A stretch of DNA of 64,000 nt. Source: Candidatus Rokuibacteriota bacterium (lineage in GTDB: Bacteria; Methylomirabilota; Methylomirabilia; Rokubacteriales; CSP1-6). The stretch is from NCBI GenBank assembly GCA_003220535.1, contig QHSU01000070.1:62001-126000 (forward strand). Direction: 5' to 3'. This document shows, piece by piece, positions 33,491 to 40,724 of the stretch; the stretch's first letter is position 1, and the number at the start of each line of letters is the position of its first letter. The translations under genes and the position numbers were made by a program. Below the pieces are notes generated by a model that was not told the origin of the DNA, did no database searches, and saw only the letters and a list, made by a program, of their open reading frames with translations.

Positions 33491-34192
33491 ATGACGACGG
33501 CGGAGTGGTTCGATGCGTTGACGGCGGAATTGCTGGCGCAGAGCCCCTTCCGCCGCTCGGTGTACTTCAAGCGCTTCGCCTCGGGCGCGCTCACCCGCGA
33601 GCAGGTCTGGAGCCACATCGCCCAGCACTACCTGCTGATCGCCTGGTTCCCCCGGATCTTCAGCGGTATCCACACCCGTTGTAACGACTTCGAGGTTCGC
33701 AAGGACTGCGCGCGCCACCTGCTGGTCGAAGACCTCGGCTACTTGAACGGTCGGGTAGGGGCCACCCCGGACCACGACGAGCTCTTCCGGCGGATCGGCG
33801 ACGACCTCGGTTACCCGCGCGACGCGTACGACCGCATTCTTCCCCTTCCCGAGATGGCGGCGATCGTCGCGTTCTTCCAGGAGCTCGCGCATGAGCGGCC
33901 GTGGAGCGCCGCCCTCTGCGCGACGGCCCTGCTGGAGGAGGAAGTGGTCGAGATCGCCCGCACCGTCGGTCGCGCCCTCGTCGAGCACTACGGGGTACGT
34001 CCCGAGTGGGGCGGCCAGAACTACACGGTGCACGAGGCAGTCGAGCAGGAGGAGTCGGGCGAGACGAAGAACGCCATCCTCAAGCACTTGCGCACCCCGG
34101 ACGACCGACGAGCGGCCGAGGAAGCGATGCGCGAGATGCATCGTCTGCTCCACGCCTACGCCGAAGGGCTCACCCGCCGACATCTGTCCTGA
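33491..34192 (+). CDS. TenA/PqqC-like haem-oxygenase-fold protein
   Basis: This 233-residue all-helical protein matches the TenA/THI-4/PqqC superfamily, probably the iron-containing redox enzyme branch. HIAQHYLLIAWFPRIFSGIH near 42-61, LLVEDLGYLNGRV near 77 and TALLEEEVVEIARTVGRAL near 145 provide the Glu/His positions used for metal binding in that branch. The C-terminus has HEAVEQEESGETKNAI. It could act in cofactor synthesis or as a diiron oxidase; the sequence does not decide. It lies 42 bases after the amidase and 13 bases before the next small gene. Confidence 0.8.
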   Translation: MTTAEWFDALTAELLAQSPFRRSVYFKRFASGALTREQVWSHIAQHYLLIAWFPRIFSGIHTRCNDFEVRKDCARHLLVEDLGYLNGRVGATPDHDELFRRIGDDLGYPRDAYDRILPLPEMAAIVAFFQELAHERPWSAALCATALLEEEVVEIARTVGRALVEHYGVRPEWGGQNYTVHEAVEQEESGETKNAILKHLRTPDDRRAAEEAMREMHRLLHAYAEGLTRRHLS

Positions 34193-34205
34193 CCCGCCGG
34201 GTCGG

Positions 34206-34559
34206 ATGGCCGGCGGCCGCGCTCTCACGTTTTCGTTGCGCGACGGTAGTTCCGAAGAACCCCTCGAGCGCGTCATCGACAAGCTCACGCGCCGGGGTTA
34301 CACGGAGCACTTCCGTGCGGTCGACGGCGGGCTCGAGGCGCTCGGGACAGGGGAGCGGTTCGCCCCGAGCGACCTGGTGATCCGCGGCTACTACCGCTTC
34401 GAGGGCACGTCGGATCCGGACGACATGGCGATCGTCTACGCGATCGAGACCACGCGAGGCGTGCGCGGCATTCTCGTGGACGCCTTCGGCGTGTACTCGG
34501 ACCCGACGATCAGCGCCGTGTTGAGGAACGTCCCGATCCTCGGCAAGACCGCCGCCTAG
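34206..34559 (+). CDS. Conserved hypothetical, formerly mislabelled phosphoribosylpyrophosphate synthetase-like
   Basis: This 117-residue protein has RVIDKLTRRGYTEHFRAVDG near residues 22-41, then VIRGYYRFEGTSDPDDMAIV near 60-80, and GILVDAFGVYSDP near 92. That series is the signature of a short family often mislabelled as phosphoribosylpyrophosphate synthetase; it lacks the PRPP-binding loop, so that activity is not supported. The ATG at 34206 starts 13 bases after the TenA-like gene stop, so the two are probably co-expressed. Confidence 0.75.
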   Translation: MAGGRALTFSLRDGSSEEPLERVIDKLTRRGYTEHFRAVDGGLEALGTGERFAPSDLVIRGYYRFEGTSDPDDMAIVYAIETTRGVRGILVDAFGVYSDPTISAVLRNVPILGKTAA

Positions 34560-34643
34560 AGAGATCGAGGAGCGCCGCCGGTCCCCCGGAGCGCTCCTGC
34601 GGATCCCTGCCGCTCGCGCCTCAGCCCTGCGCGTCCGCGAAGG

Positions 34644-35627
34644 TCAGGACTTCAGCGCGAACTTCTGGAACGTGTGGCAGCTGGCCGGGACATGGCCGCG
34701 GCTCCCCGCGAACGTCCACGTCACCTCGCTCACGTACACGTCGCCGTGCGAGTCGACCCCGATGCCGTGCGGCGCAGCGAAGCTGCCGGCCGCGACGGGG
34801 TCCGGCCCGCCCCACCGGGCGAGCACGCGGCCGTCCCGATCGTAGACGCTGACGCGCCCCGACCGGATCTCGCCGGCGGGTCCATAGCGGCGCGACGTCT
34901 GGCCCGGCTGCCACCAGAGCTCGGAGACGAAGGCGCGCCCCTGGGCGTCGAACACCAGGTGGGTCGGGCGGCGCGTGTCGGTCCACTCGGCCAGGTACTC
35001 GCCGTCGGGGCTGAAGATCTGGATGCGATCGTTCTCGCGGTCGCAGACGAAGACACGACCGTCCGCCGCGACGGCGATGCCGTGCGGCAGAAAGAACTCG
35101 CCCGGGCCCTGGCCGGGCACGCCCCACGATCGCTTCAGCTCGCCGGTCGGGGAGAAGAGATGGACGCGGCAGTTGCCGTAGCCGTCCGAGATATAGAGGT
35201 CTCCCCGGGGGCCGACCGCGAGGTTCGTCGGGCGGTTGAAGGGCCCGCCGGCCCGGGCGACGGTCGCGGTGTTCTTGCCGTCGTAGCCCGTGTCCGACGG
35301 CGTGTTCATGGTCCCGAGGGTCATCAAGAGCTTGCCCTGCGGGGTAAACCTCCGCACCGTGTGATTGCCGTCGTCGCTGCAGTAGAGCGTGCCGTCCGGC
35401 CCGACGGTGATCCCGTGCGTCCGCAAGGTGAACTGGCCTTCGCCCCACGAGCCCACGAAGTTGCCCTTGCGGTCGTACATGATGATTGGATGATCGCCGC
35501 GGCAGATCAGGAAGACGCGGTCCTCACCGTCGACCGCGACGCCCGCGACGTCACGGTGCTCCCATCCGGCCGGCAGCTGCTCCCACCCCTCGACGACCCC
35601 GTAGCTCAGTGCACTCGCTTGCGCCAT
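34644..35627 (-). CDS. NHL-repeat beta-propeller protein
   Basis: This 327-residue protein has five to six NHL repeats, for example RTHGITVGPDGTLYCSDDGN, FNRPTNLAVGPRGDLYISDG and FLPHGIAVAADGRVFVCDRE. The arrangement resembles peptidyl-alpha-hydroxyglycine amidating lyases, but catalytic assignment is not possible from the repeats. No signal peptide. GGAGG seven bases upstream selects ATG 35627 over an in-frame GTG at 35648 that overlaps the upstream stop. It is co-transcribed with the cupin gene. Confidence 0.85.
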   Translation of the reverse strand: MAQASALSYGVVEGWEQLPAGWEHRDVAGVAVDGEDRVFLICRGDHPIIMYDRKGNFVGSWGEGQFTLRTHGITVGPDGTLYCSDDGNHTVRRFTPQGKLLMTLGTMNTPSDTGYDGKNTATVARAGGPFNRPTNLAVGPRGDLYISDGYGNCRVHLFSPTGELKRSWGVPGQGPGEFFLPHGIAVAADGRVFVCDRENDRIQIFSPDGEYLAEWTDTRRPTHLVFDAQGRAFVSELWWQPGQTSRRYGPAGEIRSGRVSVYDRDGRVLARWGGPDPVAAGSFAAPHGIGVDSHGDVYVSEVTWTFAGSRGHVPASCHTFQKFALKS

Positions 35628-35644
35628 CGGATTGCCTCCGGTGC

Positions 35645-36145
35645 TCACACGCGCTCGTAGGAGAGCCGGCGCACCTTGTCCATGTTCGTGCCTTCGATGC
35701 GGATCAGCCGGGTCGGTCCCTCGCGCCGCGGCGAGTGGAGATCGCCCTCGTTGTACACGTGCGCCATGCCGGGCTTCAGCGCGTAGCTCCTGACGTGCCG
35801 CACCTTGCCTGGCTTGTCGAGGGCGGCCGGCTCGACGAGCGCCCAGTCGTTCATCACGGTCTCACCGCGCGCCTGGCCGTAGATCGCCCATGACGGGCCG
35901 TGATCGTGCGGCTGGCTCTCCTTGACGCCGTGGTACACGTGGGCGAGGATGCAGAAGCCGAGCGTCGGGTCCTCGTAGAGGATCTTGCGCTCGGGGCCGT
36001 CGTCGCCGACGTAGGTGGCGATGAACGTGTCGTCCTTCAGGACCTCCTGGACGATCTCGCACACCTTCTTCCGACCCCCGGGGCCTGGCTCCTCCGTGAG
36101 CGCGCGCTGACAGGCGGCCGAGAATGCTTCCAGCGTCCAGCTCAT
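35645..36145 (-). CDS. Cupin-fold dioxygenase-like protein
   Basis: This 166-residue single-domain cupin has motif 1 near residues 78-98 (SQPHDHGPSWAIYGQARGET), with two His and a downstream Glu, and motif 2 with GMAHVYNEGDLHSPRREGPT near 125, giving a third His. The helical N-terminus and the motif spacing resemble cysteine-dioxygenase-type proteins, so oxidation of a small thiol or similar acid is plausible. AGGAGGA precedes the ATG at 36145, and the palindromic leader copy C lies 22 bases upstream. Confidence 0.8.
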   Translation of the reverse strand: MSWTLEAFSAACQRALTEEPGPGGRKKVCEIVQEVLKDDTFIATYVGDDGPERKILYEDPTLGFCILAHVYHGVKESQPHDHGPSWAIYGQARGETVMNDWALVEPAALDKPGKVRHVRSYALKPGMAHVYNEGDLHSPRREGPTRLIRIEGTNMDKVRRLSYERV

Positions 36146-36167
36146 GATCTGTCCTCCTCAGTTTAGA

Positions 36168-36220
36168 GCCGCGCCTCGGCCGGCGGGGCCCCAGCCCGCC
36201 ACGGCCTGCGGCGCGCACTA
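36168..36220 (-). repeat. Palindromic leader element, copy C
   Basis: Read toward the cupin gene it starts TAGTGCGCGCCGCAGGCCGT and ends CCGCCGGCCGAGGCGCGGC. Pairing is CGCGCC with GGCGCG, GGCC with GGCC, and GGCGGG with CCCGCC around a short loop. It ends 22 bases before the ATG, just ahead of the ribosome binding site. It is the most regular copy in the window. Confidence 0.8.
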
Positions 36221-36295
36221 CGGTCTGTCGTGGACTTCCCATCGAGTCGAGCAACGCTGCGCGCCACGCCAGTGCGCGGAGGTGCCGCAGCCGGG

Positions 36296-38002
36296 TCACG
36301 ATCTCCAGGGGCGGGGGCCGCGCAGGAGTCGCCCCGGGAGCGCCCCGGTGGGTTTGCCGTTGCGCAGCACGACCTCCCCGTTGACGACGGTCGCCGCGAT
36401 CCCGTGGGCCTTCTGCACGAGGCGCCGTGCTCCCGCGGGCAGATCGTGCATCACCTCCGGCATCTCCGGGGCGACCGTGTCGGGGTCGAAGACGAGGAGA
36501 TCGGCGGCCATGCCGTCGAGGATCAGGCCGCGGTCGGTGAACCCCCAGTGCGTGGCCGGCTCGAAGCTCAGCATCCGCACGGCCTGCTCGAGCGTCAGCG
36601 CCTGCCGGGCGCGCACCCAGTGACTGAGCAGGTGCGTCTGCAGGGACGCATCCATGATCTGCGAGACGTGGGCACCCGAGTCCGAGAAGGTGACCACCGT
36701 GCGGGGATGCTGCATCAGCTCGAGGGCGTGGTCCTGGTTCTCGTTGGCGATCGGCTGCAGAAAGAACCGCTCGAGATCCTTCTCGAGGGCGAGGTCGATC
36801 ATCGCCTCGACCGGGTCGACGCCGCGCTGGCGGGCGACCTCCGCCACCGAGCGGTGCGGCCCCTCGGCGGTGTCCATCACGAAGATCCATTCGTAGGAGG
36901 CCGGACGCGCCTCGGCGCCGATCGCGCGCCGCTCGTCGCGCTCACGCGCGGCCTCGACGAGCCGGCGACGCAGCTCCGGGTCACGCAGCCGGAGCTTCTG
37001 CTGCTCGAGCGGCAGCGCCCGCAGCTCGCGCCACACCGGGAGCCGATCGAACGGCAGGTTGGTCTGGAACGAGAGCACGACGGCGAGCGCGCGGCTGTGG
37101 ACCTGCGCGAACATCCGGCCGCCCTGGGCCGCCGTCTCGTCGAGCAAAGCCAGGTAGGTCCGCCAGAGGTCGGGCTCTTCTCGCCGGCTGAACAATCCCC
37201 ACGTCACCGGCCGTCCGGTCTCCACCGCCAGGTCACGGAGCCGCACGTGGTAGTCGCGGAGCCGCGCCGGGTCGGCCCCCGCGCGCTCGCCGGCAAGCTC
37301 GAAGATCCCCGCATTCATCTCGCCCATGACTCCCACCAGTCGCCGGATCTCCTGCCAGGAGGCGAGACGGCTCGCCACCGGGCGCCGATCGGGAGTCTCG
37401 TGGCTCGGTGAGCGCGAGGTGGTGAAGCCGACGGCGCCGGCTCGAATGGCATCGCGAAGCTCGCGCTCCATGGCGCGCAGATCGTCTTCGCTCGATTCCT
37501 TCTCGAAGGCGCGCTCGCCCATGACGTAGGTGCGCAGCGCGGAGTGTCCGATGTAGCCCGCGTAGTTGATGCCCTTGGGAAGGGCCTCCACGCGATCGAG
37601 GAACTCGGGGAACGTCGTCCAGGTCCAGTCGATCCCCGCATCCATGGCAGCGCCGGCGATATCTTCGGCGCGCTCGAGGTTGCGCACGACCAGGTGGCGC
37701 TCGGCCTTGCCGCACGGGGCAAGCGTAAATCCACAGTTGCCCATCACGACACTGGTGACTCCGTGCCAGCAGGAGCACGTGCCGAGCGGATCCCAGAAGA
37801 CCTGGGCGTCCATGTGGGTGTGGCCGTCGACGAATCCCGGGGTGACCACCTGGCCGTCGGCGTCGATGACCTCCCGCGCGCCCTCGCGGATGCGGCCGAC
37901 CGCGGTGATGCGGCCATGGCGGACCGCGACGTCGGCGCGAAAGCGGGGCAGGCCGGATCCGTCGACTACCGTGCCGTTCTTGATCAGCAGGTCATACGGC
38001 AT
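36296..38002 (-). CDS. N-acyl-D-amino-acid deacylase-like amidohydrolase
   Basis: This 568-residue protein is a D-aminoacylase-type amidohydrolase: LLIKNGTVVDGSGLPRFRAD at the start, metal-binding TPGFVDGHTHMDAQ near 55-68, GVTSVVMGNCGFTLAP near 82-97 with the metal-bridging Cys, and late SDSGAHVSQIMDA near 440. The C-terminal ADLLVFDPDTVAPEMPEVMH closes the small beta domain. It should hydrolyse N-acyl-D-amino acids or a related amide. The ATG at 38002 has AGGAG upstream, and palindromic copy D lies in the leader. It lies 150 bases upstream of the cupin gene, separated by copy C. Confidence 0.9.
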   Translation of the reverse strand: MPYDLLIKNGTVVDGSGLPRFRADVAVRHGRITAVGRIREGAREVIDADGQVVTPGFVDGHTHMDAQVFWDPLGTCSCWHGVTSVVMGNCGFTLAPCGKAERHLVVRNLERAEDIAGAAMDAGIDWTWTTFPEFLDRVEALPKGINYAGYIGHSALRTYVMGERAFEKESSEDDLRAMERELRDAIRAGAVGFTTSRSPSHETPDRRPVASRLASWQEIRRLVGVMGEMNAGIFELAGERAGADPARLRDYHVRLRDLAVETGRPVTWGLFSRREEPDLWRTYLALLDETAAQGGRMFAQVHSRALAVVLSFQTNLPFDRLPVWRELRALPLEQQKLRLRDPELRRRLVEAARERDERRAIGAEARPASYEWIFVMDTAEGPHRSVAEVARQRGVDPVEAMIDLALEKDLERFFLQPIANENQDHALELMQHPRTVVTFSDSGAHVSQIMDASLQTHLLSHWVRARQALTLEQAVRMLSFEPATHWGFTDRGLILDGMAADLLVFDPDTVAPEMPEVMHDLPAGARRLVQKAHGIAATVVNGEVVLRNGKPTGALPGRLLRGPRPWRS

Positions 38003-38024
38003 CGCGCGCTCCTCACTTTGACGG

Positions 38025-38092
38025 TCGCGCCTCGGCCGGCGGGACGATCTGCATTCTCTGCCGTCCCACGACGGCCTTCGGCGCGCACTCCT
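38025..38092 (-). repeat. Palindromic leader element, copy D with enlarged loop
   Basis: Read toward the deacylase gene: GAGTGCGCGCCGAAGGCCGT, GGGACG, a 15-base loop, CGTCCC, then GCCGGCCGAGGCGCGAC. The arms match copies B and C, but the inner stem is GGGACG/CGTCCC in place of GGCGGG/CCCGCC. Base pairing is thus kept while sequence and loop differ. It ends 22 bases before the start codon. Confidence 0.75.
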
Positions 38093-38188
38093 TGGACTCG
38101 CCCGTTAGCGGGGCTCGAGGCACGGCACTCGCGAACGTGGCGGTATCGTACGTCAGGTCGGGCGGGCTGGCCAGGCGAAGATCGACAG

Positions 38189-38241
38189 TGTGCGCCGGAG
38201 CACGGCCGGGGCTGGGCCCCCCGGCGTGCGAGGCGAGCGAG
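38189..38241 (+). repeat. Second palindromic element type, copy E
   Basis: It begins GTGTGCGCCGGAGCACGG and ends GGCGTGCGAGGCGAGCGAG, with GCACG/CGTGC and GCCGGGG/CCCCGGC arms around TGGGC. Its reverse complement matches 27158-27210 over almost the whole length. Here it is not followed by a recognised plus-strand gene. Confidence 0.6.
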
Positions 38242-38251
38242 ATGGGAGAAC

Positions 38252-38956
38252 CTACGCGGCGTCGATTCCGGAAAGCCGGCTGTAGCTGACGGCGACCTGT
38301 CCGACGCCGTCCTGCTCGATCAAGAGCCCGTCGTGCGTCAGGTCGACGAGCGTCCCCGTGATGGGCACGCGGGAGTTCATGACCGAGAGCGCCACGCGAC
38401 GGCCCTTATGGCCGATCGCTTCGCCCATCCAGAGCTTGGCCATGGCGTGGCTCAGATCGTCGACCTCACGGATCATTCCCAGACCGGGGATGGCGCGAGC
38501 GCTCGGCGCGGGCGCGGCGGCTTCCACGGCGTGCGGGGCGGCCGCCGGTGTTGGGGCCGAGGCGGCGGTCGCGACGCGACCCGACGCTGGCCGTACAACC
38601 TGCGCGGCGTGCGGCGGGGATCCCGCGATAGGGGGCTGGTACTCGGTGATCAACCCGGCGGGCGGATGCCCGGTCGCGTGCGGTTGCCTCTCGGCGATCG
38701 GGCGCGCGCTCCGCTCGACGGCCCGACCGAGGCCCTGGATGAGCTCGGACATCCGGCCCATCAGCCGGCGGAAGAAGTAGAAACCCAGGAGCGCGACCGC
38801 CAGGGCCAGGCCGAGACCGAGCTGAGAGTGGAGCCGCGAGAGGGTGCCGAGGCGGTAAAGGGTCCAGACGAAGATGAGGAGTGGCAGGACGGTCGTCACG
38901 GCAAACACGGCCGACGCCGCCTGCTGCAGGGAGTTGGGCCTGGACGCTGCCGCCAT
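38252..38956 (-). CDS. Membrane protein with Pro/Ala linker and Sm-like C-terminal domain
   Basis: This 234-residue protein has two N-terminal membrane helices (AVFAVTTVLPLLIFVWTLY, then LGLGLALAVALLGFYFF) followed by an amphipathic helix. A 75-residue Pro/Ala-rich linker leads to a C-terminal cytosolic domain (RRVALSVMNSRVPITGTLVD, then DGLLIEQDGVGQVAVSYSRL). That last part has the strand order and GTLVDLTHDGLLIE look of LSm/Hfq-type barrels, which is suggestive only. ATG 38956 is preferred over the TTG just before it. Function unknown. Confidence 0.65.
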   Translation of the reverse strand: MAAASRPNSLQQAASAVFAVTTVLPLLIFVWTLYRLGTLSRLHSQLGLGLALAVALLGFYFFRRLMGRMSELIQGLGRAVERSARPIAERQPHATGHPPAGLITEYQPPIAGSPPHAAQVVRPASGRVATAASAPTPAAAPHAVEAAAPAPSARAIPGLGMIREVDDLSHAMAKLWMGEAIGHKGRRVALSVMNSRVPITGTLVDLTHDGLLIEQDGVGQVAVSYSRLSGIDAA

Positions 38957-39079
38957 CAAAATCCATCGTAGGCGAGGAGGGGTCCAGGCCCTCCAGGAAA
39001 AAAGGGCCTCTCAGCGCCTGGGGCCCAACGTGTGATATATCGCGAGGTAGGTCGCCAAGACCTGAGAGGAGATATCAAG

Positions 39080-39496
39080 GTGAGCGACATGAAGATCGAC
39101 ACGGTGCGATCGTCGAACAGCGGGGTCGTTGGCCGGGCCCTGAGCGAGGCCCGCGGCCACCGACTCGTCCTCGACTCGTCGTCACGGCCCCAGCCGGACG
39201 CCTTTACCAACAGCGAGGCGTTCCTGGCGGGCGTTTCGTCCTGCGGCGTCACCCTGATCGAGATGCACGCCAGGGAAACCGGCGTTCCCCTGAAGAGGAT
39301 CGATGTGACGATCGAGGGCGCGCGGAGCGCCGTCGAGCCGAATCGATTTTCCAGCGTCACCATGACGTTCGAGATCGGCGGCGTGAGCCAGTCCCAGGCC
39401 GACGAGCTCGTCGCGACGTATCGCGGGCGCTGACCGCTCTATCGCACGGTCGCAGGTGCGACCGACGTGAAGGTCCAGGTCGTGGCGGTGAAGTGA
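39080..39496 (+). CDS. OsmC-family peroxidase, probable selenoprotein (in-frame TGA as Sec118)
   Basis: The gene starts at GTG 39080 (AGGAG about 9 bases upstream; ATG 39089 is an alternative). It encodes an OsmC-like thiol peroxidase: NSEAFLAGVSSCGVTLIEMH with the first cysteine near residue 55, then KRIDVTIEGAR. At 39431-39433 a TGA stands where the family has its second cysteine. The same frame goes on as PLYRTVAGATDVKVQVVAVK to a TGA at 39494-39496, exactly completing the family's CPLYxTVA ending. Read through, the protein has 138 residues. A 7-bp hairpin with an AGGT loop follows the TGA at SECIS-like distance. OsmC-like selenoproteins are reported from marine metagenomes. A nonsense mutation or base error is the alternative. 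Confidence 0.75.
39434..39464 (+). promoter_or_regulatory. Candidate bacterial SECIS element
   Basis: Thirteen bases after the TGA, CGGTCGC (39447-39453) and GCGACCG (39458-39464) form a perfect stem with loop AGGT. The loop guanines lie 22-23 bases past the TGA, inside the range of bacterial SECIS hairpins that recruit SelB. A CAC/GTG pair with a bulge may extend the stem. The hairpin lies within the coding region, as required in bacteria. Confidence 0.65.
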
Positions 39497-39570
39497 CTGG
39501 TGGCCTACCGACCGATTCCCGCGCCGTCGTGGGGCGGAACCAGTAGTACCATCGACTCCCGGGTGATTCG

Positions 39571-40179
39571 GTGGACAAGCGGCGCTGCGCCTGGGCCAGG
39601 GGAGTGCTCGAGATCGCGTACCACGACCGGGAGTGGGGCGTGCCGCTCCACCGGGACCGGCGCCTCTTCGAGCTCTTGATCCTCGAAGGGGCCCAAGCCG
39701 GGCTCAGCTGGTCGACGATCCTGAAGAAACGCCCGGCGTACCGAAAGGCGTTCGATCGCTTCGACCCGAGCAAGATCGAGCGCTACACCGAGGCCCGCGT
39801 CCGGCGACTCATGAACGACGCCGGCATCGTGCGCAACCGGGCCAAGATCGAGGCGACGATCGCCAATGCGCGCGCGTTTCTGGCGGTGCGGCGCGAGCAC
39901 GGGAGCTTCGACGCCTACATCTGGCAGTTCGTCGGTGGCCAACCCGTGCAGAACGCCTGGCGCCGCTCGGGCCAGTGTCCGGCCGAGACCGACGCCTCGC
40001 GCGCGATGAGCCGCGATCTGGTCCGGCGCGGCTTCCGATTCGTCGGCCCCACGATCTGTTACGCTTTCATGCAGGCCACCGGCATGGTGAACGACCATAC
40101 CCGCGACTGCTTCCGGTGGCGCCAGGTCCGGGCGGCGCGCCGCCCATCGACGGTGAACGGGAGACTCGACAATGGCTGA
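39571..40179 (+). CDS. tag: DNA-3-methyladenine glycosylase I
   Basis: This 202-residue repair enzyme removes 3-methyladenine from DNA. The family's zinc site is visible: Cys in KRRCAWA near residue 6, His in YHDREWGVPLHRDR near 18, and the late pair in NDHTRDCF near 179-183. LILEGAQAGLSWSTILKKR near 37-55 is the signature helix, and FVGPTICYAFMQATGMVNDH is near 163. The start is GTG 39571. The frame overlaps the Rieske ferredoxin gene by 8 bases. About 75 bases separate it from the OsmC stop. Confidence 0.93.
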   Translation: MDKRRCAWARGVLEIAYHDREWGVPLHRDRRLFELLILEGAQAGLSWSTILKKRPAYRKAFDRFDPSKIERYTEARVRRLMNDAGIVRNRAKIEATIANARAFLAVRREHGSFDAYIWQFVGGQPVQNAWRRSGQCPAETDASRAMSRDLVRRGFRFVGPTICYAFMQATGMVNDHTRDCFRWRQVRAARRPSTVNGRLDNG

Positions 40180-40486
40180 GAGGCGCCGGGTCCGGCTGGC
40201 AGCGGTGGGCGACGTCCCCGCGGGCGAAGGTCGCGTGATCGAGGCGCAGGGCAAAGTGCTCGCGCTCTTCAACGTCGACGGCACCTACTACGCGATCGAC
40301 AACACGTGCGCCCATCGCGGCGGGCCGCTCGGCGAGGGCGACCTCGAGGGTCGGATCGTTGTGTGCCCCTGGCACGCCTGGCGCTGGGACGTCACGACCG
40401 GCGCCAATGCCAACAACCCCGCCGTGAAGGTGGCCTGTTTCCCGGTCGCTGTCGAGGACGGCGCCATCTTCGTCGAGCTCCTCTGA
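40172..40486 (+). CDS. Rieske [2Fe-2S] ferredoxin-type protein
   Basis: This 104-residue Rieske protein has cluster ligands in NTCAHRGGPL near residue 46 (C-x-H) and VVCPWHAWRWD near 65 (C-x2-H). The 17-residue spacing is typical of ferredoxin subunits of ring-hydroxylating dioxygenases and NirD-like proteins. No signal peptide or membrane helix, so it is a soluble electron carrier. Its start lies inside the tag gene, so the two are co-translated. No oxygenase alpha subunit is nearby. Confidence 0.9.
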   Translation: MAERRRVRLAAVGDVPAGEGRVIEAQGKVLALFNVDGTYYAIDNTCAHRGGPLGEGDLEGRIVVCPWHAWRWDVTTGANANNPAVKVACFPVAVEDGAIFVELL

Positions 40487-40498
40487 GGCTCGCGTCCC

Positions 40499-40675
40499 GT
40501 GGACCTTACGTTGATGGTGGGCGTGGCGCTCGCGGCCGGGCTCGGGCTCGTCCTCGGCTGGCTCACGTACCAGCGCTGTCCGCACTGTGGGCACCTCGTG
40601 CGTCGCGCCTCCCAGGGCTGGCGACGCTGCGGGTCCTGCGGCCGTCAATATCGGCGCGGGCTCCGCGTGCGATGA
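40499..40675 (+). CDS. Small membrane-anchored zinc-ribbon protein
   Basis: A 58-codon gene from GTG 40499 to TGA 40673-40675, 12 bases after the Rieske stop. The N-terminus is one membrane helix (LMVGVALAAGLGLVLGWLTY). It is followed by two CxxC knuckles, CPHC and CGSC, 14 residues apart and separated by a basic stretch, ending in a basic tail. This is the layout of short zinc-ribbon membrane proteins. No ribosome binding site is clear; the frame, motif pair and operon position support it. Confidence 0.65.
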   Translation: MDLTLMVGVALAAGLGLVLGWLTYQRCPHCGHLVRRASQGWRRCGSCGRQYRRGLRVR

Positions 40676-40724
40676 CGGGGGTGCGCTCCTTCATGCGCCC
40701 GACGCACGCGGGCGAGGGCTCGGC

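Noticed and set aside
39080-39433. OsmC gene ending at the first TGA as a normal 117-residue protein
   Set aside because: That end would remove the second catalytic cysteine and the last strand, while the next 20 codons encode exactly these; read-through as Sec explains the data better.
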